From the NCBI GenBank assembly GCA_039191605.1, contig JBCCXL010000035.1, forward strand, positions 1 to 37,648: a stretch of 37,648 bases of DNA, in the 5' to 3' direction. Origin of the DNA: JBCCXL01 sp039191605. Lineage in GTDB: Bacteria; Acidobacteriota; Thermoanaerobaculia; Multivoradales; JAHZIX01. The notes beneath the pieces were generated by a model. That model had not been told where the DNA came from. It saw nothing but the letters and a program-made list of their open reading frames with translations, and did not search any database. A program made the translations under genes and the position numbers. Each line of letters begins with the position of its first letter. Position 1 is the first letter of the stretch. Below, piece by piece: positions 1 through 8,500 of this stretch.

Positions 1-127
1 CAGGCCGGGGAAGGTCCCTGGCACCGCCAAGAAGCAGGCCGGGGAAGGTCCCTGGCACCGCCAAGAAGCAGGCCGGGGAAGGTCCCTGGCACCGCCAAGA
101 AGCAGGCCGGGGAAGGTCCCTGGCACC
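1..127. repeat. REP-like 34-nt tandem repeat, at least 3.7 copies
   Basis: Three identical 34-nt units (1-34, 35-68, 69-102) and a 25-nt partial unit (103-127) are visible, and the array continues off the left edge. The core GGGGAAGGTCCCTGGCACC recurs with one mismatch at 5264-5282 inside a coding region. The units abut with no unique spacers, so this is not a CRISPR array. From general familiarity, the core resembles dispersed REP-like elements moved by IS200-like RAYT transposases; no such transposase is in the window. Confidence 0.85.
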
Positions 128-204
128 TTATTCCCAGCGCCTCACTGAAGAGTCTTTCGAACGACATCGGGGATCTCCCCGCATCCATATCGGAGAACGT
201 CACC

Positions 205-1107
205 ATGAACGCTACAGCCCACAATTCTTCCCTACCCATCGTCGCCTTTCTCGGCCTCGGCGCCATGGGCAGCCGCATGGCCCGGCGCCTGCTGGATGCG
301 GGCTATCCGCTTCGGGTCTGGAATCGCACGCCCAAGGCGGCGAACCCACTAGTCGAAGCCGGAGCCGAGAGGGCCGAGTCACCGCGGGCGGCGGCAGAGG
401 GAGCGGCCTATGCAATCTCGATGGTTCGAGACGACGAAGCCGCTCAGCGGGTATGGCTGGCGGAGGACGGCGCCCTCGGCGGATTGGAAGAAGGCGCCAT
501 CGCCATCGAGTCCAGCACCGTCACCCCCACCTGGGCGAAGGAGCTGGCGAACGCATTGAGGGAAGCGGGTGCGCAGCTGCTGGAGGCCCCAGTGCTCGGC
601 TCGCGACCTCAGGCGGAGGCTGGCCAGCTGATTTATCTGCTCAGCGGGCCGGAGGCCGTGCAGCGGGCAGCGGAGCCGGTCCTCCAGCATCTCGGAGGAC
701 GCATTCTTCCCGTCGGCGCTCCCGGCGAAGGCTACGGTCAAGCGGCGGTGGCGAAGCTGGCCATCAACACCTACTTCGCCACCCAGGCGGCGGCCCTGGG
801 GGAGGCTCTCACCGCCTTACGAGGAGCCGAGCTGGCGGACGAAGCCATCGTCGAGCTGCTTTCCGGCCTGCCCGTCGTCGCTCCCGCCCTCGCCGGCCTG
901 CTCGGCGCCATGAGCGCCGGCCGCTTCGCTCCGCTCTTTCCCATCGATCTGGTGGAGAAGGACCTCGGCTATTTCCTAGAGCACGGCGCCACCGGCAACC
1001 ACCCCGCCTCTCTCGCCCGCGCGACCCGCGAGATCTTCGCCCTCGCCAAGGAGCGCGGTCACGGCAGCGACCACATCTCCGGCATCGTTCAGCTCTTCAA
1101 CCCGTAA
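205..1107 (+). CDS. NAD(P)-dependent oxidoreductase, 3-hydroxyisobutyrate dehydrogenase family
   Basis: A soluble 300-residue protein of the beta-hydroxyacid dehydrogenase / GLYR1-like family, whose members oxidise 3-hydroxy acids or reduce small aldehydes with NAD(P). The N-terminal Rossmann motif is G17-x-G19-xx-G22 within FLGLGAMG, followed by the family's WNRTP turn that contacts the cofactor. The substrate-binding motif APVLGSRPQAEAG lies near residue 130. The catalytic lysine is K184 in the AKLAIN segment, with N188 after it. Length is normal for the family. The ATG at 205 is preceded by GGAG about nine bases upstream. It is alone on the plus strand and converges on the AraC gene. The exact substrate cannot be read from sequence. 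Confidence 0.92.
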   Translation: MNATAHNSSLPIVAFLGLGAMGSRMARRLLDAGYPLRVWNRTPKAANPLVEAGAERAESPRAAAEGAAYAISMVRDDEAAQRVWLAEDGALGGLEEGAIAIESSTVTPTWAKELANALREAGAQLLEAPVLGSRPQAEAGQLIYLLSGPEAVQRAAEPVLQHLGGRILPVGAPGEGYGQAAVAKLAINTYFATQAAALGEALTALRGAELADEAIVELLSGLPVVAPALAGLLGAMSAGRFAPLFPIDLVEKDLGYFLEHGATGNHPASLARATREIFALAKERGHGSDHISGIVQLFNP

Positions 1108-1139
1108 CTTCCATCCGTCGGTAGGAGAGCAGCCCCGCC

Positions 1140-2159
1140 TCAATTCACCGGCTGCAGCTCGCCCCGCACCTGCTCCGGCGTTTGCCCGGTCCACCCTTGA
1201 AAGGCCCGGGAGAAGGAATGAGGATCGTCGAAGCCGAGCAGGAAGGAGATCTCCGAACCGGTGAGCCGAGAGCTCGAGAGGTAGTGCCGGGCGAGCTCGT
1301 GACGGGTGGCGTCGAGGACCTGGCGGAAGGTCAGCCCCTCCGACTTCAGCCGCCGCTGGAGGGTGCGCTGGCTCACCGCCAGCTTCTTCGCCACCGCCAG
1401 CAGCGAGCCATCCCCCGCCGGCAGCAGCTCCAGCAGCGCTCCCCTCACCCGCTCCGAAAGCTCCGCCCCCGACTCCAGCTTCGACAGTCGTTTCCGCAGC
1501 TCCGGCTGGAAGAAATTCCACATCGTCTCGTTGGAGGTGAGGAAGGGCCGCGCCGCATCCTGCGCCGAGACCACCACCCGGATATTCGTGCCGGTGCTGA
1601 CCTCGCAGCCGAAGTAGTTTCGGTAGCTCTCCGCTGGCTGCAGTGCGCAGGGGGACTCCACCATCAGCGGGTGGACTAGCTCCCGGGTCGCCAGCCGCAG
1701 CAGGGCGACAAAGAACACTAGCTCCATCGCCACCAGGGATTCCGGCGCCTCCAGGCTCTCCTCCAGCTGCAGCTCACCGACCCAGCGCAGCTCCACCGCC
1801 GTCGTTGTCGGCCCCACCTCTACGTCCAGGGCCATCGGTCCGATGAGGCGCTTGTATTGGCTCAGGCGCTGTACGGCGACGTTGAAGTTAGGGCTGCACA
1901 GCGCCGCGAAGATCGGCGCGTCGAAGGTCTCTACCGAGATCGACTCGCCGATGCGCAGCGGCAGCTCCGGATCCGCCGCTTCCTCCTCGATGCCTTTCCA
2001 CAGGCGGAAGAACTCCGGAGTCTTGAGCAAGACCTGGTCGCGGCTGAACAGATCTCCCGGCAGCTCGGCACGGCGCAGCACGTTGGCCTCCGAGATCCCA
2101 AGATCCTTCAGCAGCACTCGCCAGCCGGGGGGCACGGTGAATAGGGGGGCGTATCTCAT
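1140..2159 (-). CDS. AraC-family transcriptional regulator (arabinose-binding-like N-terminus)
   Basis: A 339-residue cytoplasmic regulator. The first ~200 residues look like the 'Arabinose_bd' ligand-sensing domain (PF12625), found in regulators such as OruR. The C-terminal ~85 residues form the double helix-turn-helix of AraC proteins. Helix one carries LAVSQRTLQRRLKSEGLTF. The second HTH has the diagnostic EISFLLGFDDPHSFSRAFQ and ends in the family's W-x-G-x-TP-x-x-xR pattern. It lies 93 bp downstream of the SDR gene on the same strand, so both may be one transcript and the SDR is a likely target. The effector is unknown. Length and motif order are typical and no lesion is visible. Confidence 0.9.
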   Translation of the reverse strand: MRYAPLFTVPPGWRVLLKDLGISEANVLRRAELPGDLFSRDQVLLKTPEFFRLWKGIEEEAADPELPLRIGESISVETFDAPIFAALCSPNFNVAVQRLSQYKRLIGPMALDVEVGPTTTAVELRWVGELQLEESLEAPESLVAMELVFFVALLRLATRELVHPLMVESPCALQPAESYRNYFGCEVSTGTNIRVVVSAQDAARPFLTSNETMWNFFQPELRKRLSKLESGAELSERVRGALLELLPAGDGSLLAVAKKLAVSQRTLQRRLKSEGLTFRQVLDATRHELARHYLSSSRLTGSEISFLLGFDDPHSFSRAFQGWTGQTPEQVRGELQPVN

Positions 2160-2252
2160 CGCGGGTCTCGCTTCTCAGGCATCATCTCACCCGACTTGTC
2201 TCGACGGGCCCTTCTGGGGCGGCGAGGGGAGTCCATTCTGCATCGGCCCTGC

Positions 2253-3068
2253 TCACTTCACCTGGCTCATCACGGCTTTGTCAAAGGTACGGTCCCCCGT
2301 CCACTTGCGGATGAAGAGCAGCGGCTTGGCGAGCTGCCCAGCAGCATAGCGGGTGCGCGGGCGACGGACCTTCAGGGCCTTGGAGATCAAGCGGGAGATC
2401 ACCTCCGGCGGCGAGCCGCTATTGCCCTCGTAGGATTCCTTCACCGCCTTCGCCAGCCGCTGGGCGATGGGGCCATAGGCGGTGCTGCCGGAGCGCTCCA
2501 GCATCGGATCCATCATCACGTCGCCGAACTCGGTCTTGATCAGCCCCGGCTCGATGATGATCACGTCGATGCCGAAGGGCGCGACCTCCAGCCGCAGGCA
2601 GTCGGACCAGCCCTCCAGGGCGTGCTTGGTGGCGTGGTACCAGGAGCCCAGGGGAGTGTAGATCTTGCCGCCGATGGAGGAGATGTTGACGATCTTGCCC
2701 GCGCCGCGCTCCCGCATCGCCGGCAGCACCAGCTGGGTGAGCCGCGCCAGGCCGAAGATGTTGACCTCGAATTGGTAGCGAGCGTCGTCGATGCTGGTGT
2801 CCTCCATCGCGCCGTACATCCCGAAGCCGGCGTTGTTCACCAGCACATCCACCCCACCCCGCTCCTGCTGGATCCGCTCCACCGCCGCCACCACCTGCTC
2901 CTCCACCGTGATGTCCATCGCCAGCGCCGTCGCCCCCAGCTCCTCCAGATCCCGCATCTTCTCCACCCGCCGCGCCGCCACGTACACCGCGTAGCCGTCC
3001 TTCAGCAGCTGCTTCGCCGTCGCCTTGCCAATGCCCGAAGACGCGCCCGTCACGAATGCCGTTTTCAT
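2253..3068 (-). CDS. Short-chain dehydrogenase/reductase (classical SDR)
   Basis: A 271-residue classical SDR. Visible motifs in order are the cofactor-binding TGASSGIG near residue 8, an early arginine pair (AARRVEK) suggesting NADP preference, D-I-T at the adenine pocket, the structural VNNAGFGMYG motif near residue 83, catalytic serine in NISS, and the Y-x-x-x-K pair in WYHATKHALEG. The IIIEPG motif after the active site is the usual substrate-loop entry. Length is normal. The ATG at 3068 has GAGGAG about ten bases upstream on the minus strand. It precedes the AraC gene in the same direction. The physiological substrate is not deducible; the sequence is closest in feel to uncharacterised SDRs annotated as oxidoreductases. 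Confidence 0.92.
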   Translation of the reverse strand: MKTAFVTGASSGIGKATAKQLLKDGYAVYVAARRVEKMRDLEELGATALAMDITVEEQVVAAVERIQQERGGVDVLVNNAGFGMYGAMEDTSIDDARYQFEVNIFGLARLTQLVLPAMRERGAGKIVNISSIGGKIYTPLGSWYHATKHALEGWSDCLRLEVAPFGIDVIIIEPGLIKTEFGDVMMDPMLERSGSTAYGPIAQRLAKAVKESYEGNSGSPPEVISRLISKALKVRRPRTRYAAGQLAKPLLFIRKWTGDRTFDKAVMSQVK

Positions 3069-3284
3069 TTCCGCTCTCCTCGATCGCGTGGCCCCGGACG
3101 CCGTCTCGGCGAGACCGAAGCTGTAGGTTGAGATTCCTCTGGGTTGAGACTCAGGGGCGAGGGTTCAGCTCATCGCCTCCCTCGACGATCTCAATCTATC
3201 CACGCTTCCGCGCCAACACATCGGCAGAGCGCGCCAAGGCGCTGCGAAACGCGCCAGACTGCAATGCGCTGCGCCTAATTCGTT

Positions 3285-4022
3285 GTGTACACTGTTCTAA
3301 GACCCTCAATTCCGGGAGACACCACCCTGAACGATCCACGCACCATCGGCGCCTACGGCATTACTGAAGCAGCCCAATACCTGCGGCTGCCTGCCTCGAC
3401 CCTGCGCACCTGGGTCCATGGCCAAAGCTACGCCACCGCAGAAGGCCGCCAGCGCTCGGAGCCGCTGATTCAGCTGCCGGAAGACTCGCCCTCTCAGCTC
3501 TCCTTCATCAACCTGGTGGAGGCTCACGTGCTCAAGGCGATTCGGCGGCAGCACGGGATCTCCATGCAGAACGTTCGCCCGGCCCTCGAGTATCTAGAGG
3601 ACGAGCTTCAGGTTGAGCATCCCCTGACCAGCAGGGAGCTGCGCACCGACGGGGTTCACCTCTTCGTGAATCATCTCGGTGATCTGGTGAATCTCTCCAA
3701 GCGAGGGCAGCTGGCGGTGAAGAGCCTCCTCAACGCCCACCTCTCCCGCATTGAGCACGATCGCGAGGGGCTCGCGCGGCGACTCTTTCCCTTTGTGCAT
3801 CAGGACGCGCCGAGGGAGGACGAGAGCGACGACGCCCCGCGGATCATCGTTCTCGATCCAGAACGAGGCTTCGGGCGCCCCACCATCGACGGCACCTCGA
3901 TTCACACCGAGACCATCGCCCAGCGACTCGCCTCGGGAGAGAGCCTCCACGACCTAAGCCAAGACTACGGCCTTGAAACGGCGCAAATCGAAGAAGCGAT
4001 CCGATACCACCTCGCCGCCTGA
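3285..4022 (+). CDS. DUF433 antitoxin with N-terminal MerR-like HTH (type II TA)
   Basis: A 245-residue protein whose C-terminal ~55 residues match DUF433, with the characteristic P-x-I-x-GTSIHTETIAQRLASGES and a closing EEAIRYH helix. The N-terminus (GITEAAQYLRLPASTLRTWV) is a MerR-like winged HTH. DUF433 proteins (COG2442) are predicted antitoxins of PIN-like COG4634 toxins, and such a toxin overlaps this gene's 3' end. Usual DUF433 antitoxins are about 75 residues; this is a long multidomain form that probably binds its own promoter. The frame opens with GTG at 3285, which lies in an 8-bp palindrome GTGTACAC and lacks a Shine-Dalgarno site. A CTG at 3327 has GGGAG eight bases upstream and begins the conserved part, so the true start may be there. 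Confidence 0.88.
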   Translation: MYTVLRPSIPGDTTLNDPRTIGAYGITEAAQYLRLPASTLRTWVHGQSYATAEGRQRSEPLIQLPEDSPSQLSFINLVEAHVLKAIRRQHGISMQNVRPALEYLEDELQVEHPLTSRELRTDGVHLFVNHLGDLVNLSKRGQLAVKSLLNAHLSRIEHDREGLARRLFPFVHQDAPREDESDDAPRIIVLDPERGFGRPTIDGTSIHTETIAQRLASGESLHDLSQDYGLETAQIEEAIRYHLAA

Positions 4023-4419
4023 GCCGACGTTCTTCTGCGACGAGAACCTGGGGCGGCTGGTGTTCCCTGGCCGGCTTCGGGAAGCAGGCGTTCGTGTCGA
4101 GATCTTCGCCGACCACTTCCCGCTGGGAACCAAAGACCAAGATTGGCTTCGCGCCATCGCGGGCAAGGAGTGGCTGCTCCTCACCCTCGATGCGCGAATT
4201 CGCTACAACCGACTCGAGCAGCTCGCGCTTCTAGAGTCGGGGATTGGGGCTTTCGTCCTTGTGGGTGGCAAGGATCACAAGCGGGTCGCCGAGAGCTTTC
4301 TCAAGGCAATGCATCGAGTGCTCCGCTTTGCAGAGAAGCACCCGAAGCCCTGGATTGCCAAGGTTTATCGGGATGGGAAGGTTAAGCCTTGGTTGTCAGG
4401 GGAAGAAAGTGGCCGGTAG
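3973..4419 (+). CDS. PIN-like toxin (DUF5615 family)
   Basis: A 148-residue protein that overlaps the antitoxin gene by 50 nt in another frame, the arrangement expected for a translationally coupled toxin. It starts at TTG (3973). The first ~18 residues are basic and low in structure, and the PIN-like fold begins at FFCDENLG. Acidic residues that can build a PIN nuclease site are visible: D23 and E24 in CDEN, D in DQDWL, and D in LLTLDARIRYN. The family (COG4634/DUF5615) is predicted to be an RNase toxin paired with DUF433 antitoxins. No catalytic acid seems lost, so the toxin is probably active. Neighbouring genes share the strand only as far as the antitoxin. Confidence 0.87.
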   Translation: MKRRKSKKRSDTTSPPEPTFFCDENLGRLVFPGRLREAGVRVEIFADHFPLGTKDQDWLRAIAGKEWLLLTLDARIRYNRLEQLALLESGIGAFVLVGGKDHKRVAESFLKAMHRVLRFAEKHPKPWIAKVYRDGKVKPWLSGEESGR

Positions 4420-4470
4420 ATTTTCTGACTAGGTCAGTGCACAAGCGATTGCGCCCGGAGTCCATCGCGT

Positions 4471-4755
4471 TCAGAACTCTTTCGCATTGGAGATCACCTC
4501 ATCCCGCAGGTACGGGGACAGTGATCTTTCGGTCGAAACAGTAACTTTGCAGGCGAGTAAGTCTTCTAGATCTTGCTTGATGGCCACGATGTCCAGAAGA
4601 GAACGGCCTGGCTCCAAATCGATGAGTAGATCCAGGCTTCCGGCCTCGGAAACGCCAATCAATGCCGGTGGATGGATGACCTTCACGTTTAAAGCGCCAT
4701 GCCGGTGGGCGATCTCAAGAATGTCGCGTCGATGAAGACTGACGTTTGGAACCAT
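4471..4755 (-). CDS. Degenerate MNT-type nucleotidyltransferase (DNA polymerase beta-like)
   Basis: A ~94-residue protein of the MntA/MNT family seen in HEPN-MNT systems. The C-terminal half is well conserved, with LDLLIDLEPGRSLLDIVA, then LEDLLACKVTVSTERSLSPYLRDEVI. The catalytic core is damaged: the usual GSxxRGE-type motif and first metal-binding aspartate read IHPPALIGVSEAGSLD, so the G-S-x-x-R motif is lost and the first Asp of D-x-D is Ser. It is therefore probably inactive as an AMP-transferase, though it could still act as a binding partner. No HEPN gene is adjacent. The ATG at 4755 is chosen; an in-frame TTG at 4770 would add five residues. Base composition is visibly AT-richer than the window. 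Confidence 0.72.
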   Translation of the reverse strand: MVPNVSLHRRDILEIAHRHGALNVKVIHPPALIGVSEAGSLDLLIDLEPGRSLLDIVAIKQDLEDLLACKVTVSTERSLSPYLRDEVISNAKEF

Positions 4756-4759
4756 AGGA

Positions 4760-4771
4760 TTTGAATTCAAA
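4760..4771. promoter_or_regulatory. 12-bp perfect palindrome between divergent genes
   Basis: TTTGAATTCAAA lies in the AT-rich gap between the MNT-like gene (minus) and the MazE-like gene (plus), just upstream of the chosen MNT start. Its place suggests an operator for one or both genes, possibly bound by the AbrB-type protein next door. Only position and symmetry support this. Confidence 0.35.
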
Positions 4772-4825
4772 ATAAGATCACTGGATCCAATAAGCTCTTA
4801 CGCCTTACCTTCTGACCTCAGAACT

Positions 4826-5086
4826 ATGAAGCACTGGAAAGCAAAGATTATCTCAATTTCTGACAAGCTCGCTCTCGAGCTTCCCAAGGAGGTCGTCAAC
4901 GCTTTGGGCTTACAGGCCGGAATGGATATTTCCGTGATCACCAGCGGGCCCGGGGTCTTTAACCTCTCCCTTGAGCATCAACCCACAGCGAAGACAATCG
5001 ACGACAACGACTTGGATCAATCGATCGAAGAGCTGCTGGAAAGCCGAGCCGATCTCTACCGCAGACTGGCTGATTCAAAAGACTGA
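4826..5086 (+). CDS. MazE/AbrB-like (SpoVT-AbrB fold) protein, solitary
   Basis: An 86-residue protein whose first ~45 residues fit the swapped-hairpin AbrB/MazE DNA-binding fold: KAKIISISDKLALELPKEVVNALGL, then GMDISVITS. The tail (residues ~55-86) is acidic and helical, as in MazE-type antitoxin tails that wrap a toxin. No toxin of the MazF, Doc or PIN type follows; the next gene, 56 bp away on the same strand, is the EACC1-like protein. It may be an orphan antitoxin, a regulator of the downstream CHAT unit, or a remnant of a TA pair. No good Shine-Dalgarno site precedes the ATG. Composition is AT-rich like the divergent MNT gene. Confidence 0.75.
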   Translation: MKHWKAKIISISDKLALELPKEVVNALGLQAGMDISVITSGPGVFNLSLEHQPTAKTIDDNDLDQSIEELLESRADLYRRLADSKD

Positions 5087-5141
5087 AGTGCTCTTCACCT
5101 TCTGAAATAATCATCCTCACCATTCATTAGGGAGAGGATCG

Positions 5142-5558
5142 ATGGCCGACGAGACTCGTTTTCTTATTTCGGGGCCGGATGCAGAAGCGGTCGCTGGGGA
5201 GCTGGCGGCTTGGTTTGAGGAGCAGCTGGATCACCGGCCTCGGCGGGTGCAGGAATCACCCGCGGGGAAAGTCCCTGGCACCCAACACATCACCCGCAGC
5301 GGTGGGGTGGATCCCGTCGCGCTGACGACGCTGATTCTGGCGATTCCGCCTTCGCTGCTGGCGACGATGGAGCTGGCGGAGCGGCTGGAGCTGAAGCGGA
5401 AGGCGGAGCGGTTGGGGGAGTGGGCGAAGGAGGCTGCGTATCGTTTTCCGGGGACGGAGGTGCGACTGGAGCGGGGGAATCGGATCGTGCGGCTGGATCA
5501 GGCAGCGCCGCCGGAAATTCTTGAGCCGCCTCGTTCTGCTGAAAAGGAAGGCGAATGA
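5142..5558 (+). CDS. Small EACC1-like partner protein of the CHAT-STAND ATPase
   Basis: A 138-residue protein without signal peptide. Layout: an N-terminal strand-helix unit (FLISGPDAEAVAGELAAWF), a linker, a hydrophobic segment GGVDPVALTTLILAIPPSLLAT leading into a long charged helix, and a final beta pair with VRLERGNRIVRLDQ. This resembles EACC1 (effector-associated constant component 1), described by Aravind and colleagues beside STAND and caspase-like conflict proteins; I infer the match by eye. Its stop overlaps the start of the CHAT gene (ATGA, 5555-5558), so the two are translationally coupled and likely work together. The start ATG has AGGGAGAGG upstream. The linker (codons ~40-47) contains a REP-like repeat core in frame, which is unusual. 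Confidence 0.7.
   Translation: MADETRFLISGPDAEAVAGELAAWFEEQLDHRPRRVQESPAGKVPGTQHITRSGGVDPVALTTLILAIPPSLLATMELAERLELKRKAERLGEWAKEAAYRFPGTEVRLERGNRIVRLDQAAPPEILEPPRSAEKEGE
5264..5282 (+). repeat. REP-like repeat core embedded in a coding region
   Basis: GGGGAAAGTCCCTGGCACC matches the core of the 1-127 array with one change. It is read in frame as part of the SPAGKVPGTQH linker of the EACC1-like protein and does not break the gene, so a mobile or spreading repeat seems to have become protein-coding. Confidence 0.7.
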
Positions 5559-8500
5559 GTCGATCGACGTTCGCGCTGGTGGGGGATCGGCTACGCTGGC
5601 TGGAAGGCTCGTCGGGGGACGAGCGAGTCTTGGGAGAGACGGAGCAGGAGGACTTGCGAGCCTTCGCAGTGCGCTATGCGGAGGTGGTGAAGAGCCTCTC
5701 ATCGCGAGAGAAGCTGCTGGAGCTGGGGAAGGATCTCTACAGCTGGCTGAACGGCGCCGGGCGGTGGCTGGATCGGGCGAAGGGCTCCGGGGTGACGCCA
5801 CCCTGGTTTGTGGAGTTTCGTACCGCTCCGGAGCCGGACTCATTGGGGCGGGCGCTGCTGGACGCACCCTGGGAGCTGCTGGCGGAGGGGGATCAATTTC
5901 TCGCGGAGATTCCGACCCGGAATCTCTGCCCGCTGCGGCGGCTGGGGCAGCCAGAGGAACCGGGTGAGGTGAAGGTATCGCGGCCCCGCATGGTGTTCAT
6001 GACGGCGGCGCCGGAGGGCGCTACGCCGCTCAGCGTGGAGGCAGAGGAGAACCTAATCCTCGACGCCACCAGCGATTTGGGGCTGGATCTTCTGGTGGAA
6101 GACAGCGGCAATGTGAAGCAGCTGGGCAAGCTGCTGTCGCGACAGCCAGAGAGCGTCGAAATCGTCCACCTCTCCTGCCACGGGCAAGGCAACCCGCCGG
6201 TTCTTTTGACAGAGGACGACTTTGGTGGTGAGCAATTCACTGGCATTGCGGAGCTGGATCAGGCGCTGCGTCTGCGCAAGCCGCCGCTGGTGACCCTCTC
6301 GGCCTGCGAAACCGCCGCCGCCGACTCAGCCCTCGGCTCCCTCGCCGCCGGGCTGCTGCCCCTCGGCTACCCCGCCGTACTGGGCTGGGGGGCCAAGGTG
6401 CTAGACAGCGAGGCTACCCTCTTCGCCAGCGTGCTCTATCGAGAGATCTCTAGTGGCGCCCGGGTGGAGGAAGCGGTGGCGCGGGCCCGGCAAGCCTTGC
6501 TGCAGATGCCTCAGGTTACCTCCCGCGATTGGCATCAGGCGCGACTCTTCCTCGGGCTTCAGGGCGGAGGCCAGCTAGTGCAGCATGCGGCTCCCGTTCC
6601 GGCGCCGGATCAGCGGCAAGCCGTTGAGAAAGCCATGCTCGATGCCCGCCTGGGGAAAACTCAGGTCGCGAGCCCCGAGGCCTTCGTTGGTCGAAGGTGG
6701 CAGCTGCAGCGTACTCTTGCTGCCTTCCGCGAGGGGCGAATCGGGGTGCTGCTCCACGGCATGGGGCGTCTAGGCAAATCTAGTCTCGCACTGCGGGTGA
6801 TGCAGCGCATGCAACAGGGCCACTATCGACCAGTGGTCTTCTATGGCGCCTTCGACTCGGTGGCGCTGATCAACGCGATCGCCGATCAGCTCGTCGACAA
6901 GGAGAAAAGGAAAGCTGCTAGGAAACTCGCCGAGGACGCTCGCTTCCAGGCTCCGAGCCTGGAGGCTTTTGTCGATGAGCTGGTGGATCTCCTGCCCTCT
7001 GCCAATGAGAACCAACCTCTGCTCTTCGTTCTCGACGACTTCGAGCAGCTTCTCCAGGACGACTGCCTCGCCCCCCGCCCTCTCCAAAGCATCTATATCG
7101 ATACCGTCACCGCCTTACTGCGGGCCCTCGAGCGTTCCGACAGCGCCTCTCGGGTGCTCATCACCTCTCGCTTCACTTTCACTTTACCTTTCGCCGGTCG
7201 CGACCTTGCCGATCTCGTTCAGTCGATCCAGCTAGCCCAAATGTCCTCCGCCGAGCGTCGGCGTCAGCTGCGCACGCGACTTCGCCTCGGCAACGCCTCC
7301 CTCCGCAGCGATCTCGAGCGCTCGATTACAGAGCTAGGCAGCGGCAATCCAGGGCTCCAGGACCTGCTGACGAATCTTGCGCTGGAGTCCAGAGATTCCG
7401 CCTTGGTGACCTTCCAGGCCATGAAGCGCTATCTCGATGGGAAAGAGTCCGGTACTCAGGATATGACGCCGGAAGTCGCTCATCAGCTGAAGAATCTGGC
7501 CATTCAAGGGCTGATCAAAGTCCTCGACGAGAAAGAGAAAGAGCTTCTGCGTCTCTCCACCCTCTTCGAAACGCCCATCCCCGTCGACCTCTTGGATGAC
7601 CTCGCAGAAGAGCTCGCCCTCTCCAAAGGGGGCGAAGCCCGTCAGCGGCTGCAAGGCCTCGGGCTTTGGGAGAGCGTGCCCTGGAGAAATAGCTCCGCCG
7701 CCCAGATCAATGCCCTTGCGCGACCCCACGCTGGAACGGTCGAGGCGGGGGACGAAGAAGCTATCGCGAAGCAGCTCGTCGAGCCTCTCCACGCCGCCTG
7801 GAGCAACGAAGCCGGAAAGACTCAACAATACGATCACGATATTCAGCTCGCTCGCCTCGCACTCGCGGCCCAGAACGTCGGCGTTGCAGCACACGTCGCC
7901 ACCGACGCACTGTCGGGTCTGGTAGGCCAAGAGCGCCACCTCGAGGCAGAAGCCCTCGGCAAAAAACTCCTCGGCCTCTTACGAGACAGCAGCCAACCTG
8001 CTCCCAAAGGGTTCCTGGTTCGACTCGCGGAGATCTGCGTCAGGGTAGGCGATACCCAAGCCGCCAGGGAGCTCTTTTCCCAAGCCCGAGACCTACTCGA
8101 CGCCCAAAGCGAAGGTGAAAGCCCAGTAGACCTTCTCCACAGAGCACGAGTTCAGATCAGCTATGCCAGGCTTCTTAGAAACGATGGAAGGATCGAAGAA
8201 GCCCTGACGGATTTTCGAAGCGCCCGAGATCTGCTCAGTTACTCTGGTCATCGCCGCGAGCATGCCGTCACCTTGGGAGACATCGCCCGAATTCACGCCG
8301 AACGAGGGGACATCGACAAGGCACTCCAACTCCACAACGAACAACTACAAATCTGCAAGGAAATTGGCGAAGTCAAAGGGCAAGCCGTCACCTTGGGAGA
8401 CATCGCACGTATTCACGCCGGTAGAGGGGACATCGATAAGGCGCTCCAACTCCACAATCAGCAGATCCAGGACTTCGACGACTTGGGCGATCGAAGAGAA

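Noticed and set aside
1..127. CRISPR-like array
   Set aside because: Units of 34 nt follow each other without spacers and no cas gene is nearby.
3285..3292. GTGTACAC as a defined operator
   Set aside because: An 8-bp palindrome is expected often by chance and no second half or repeated copy was found; mentioned only as a possibility with the antitoxin gene.
4471..5086. MNT and MazE-like genes as one toxin-antitoxin operon
   Set aside because: The genes are divergent, neither family is a known partner of the other, and the MNT active site is lost.
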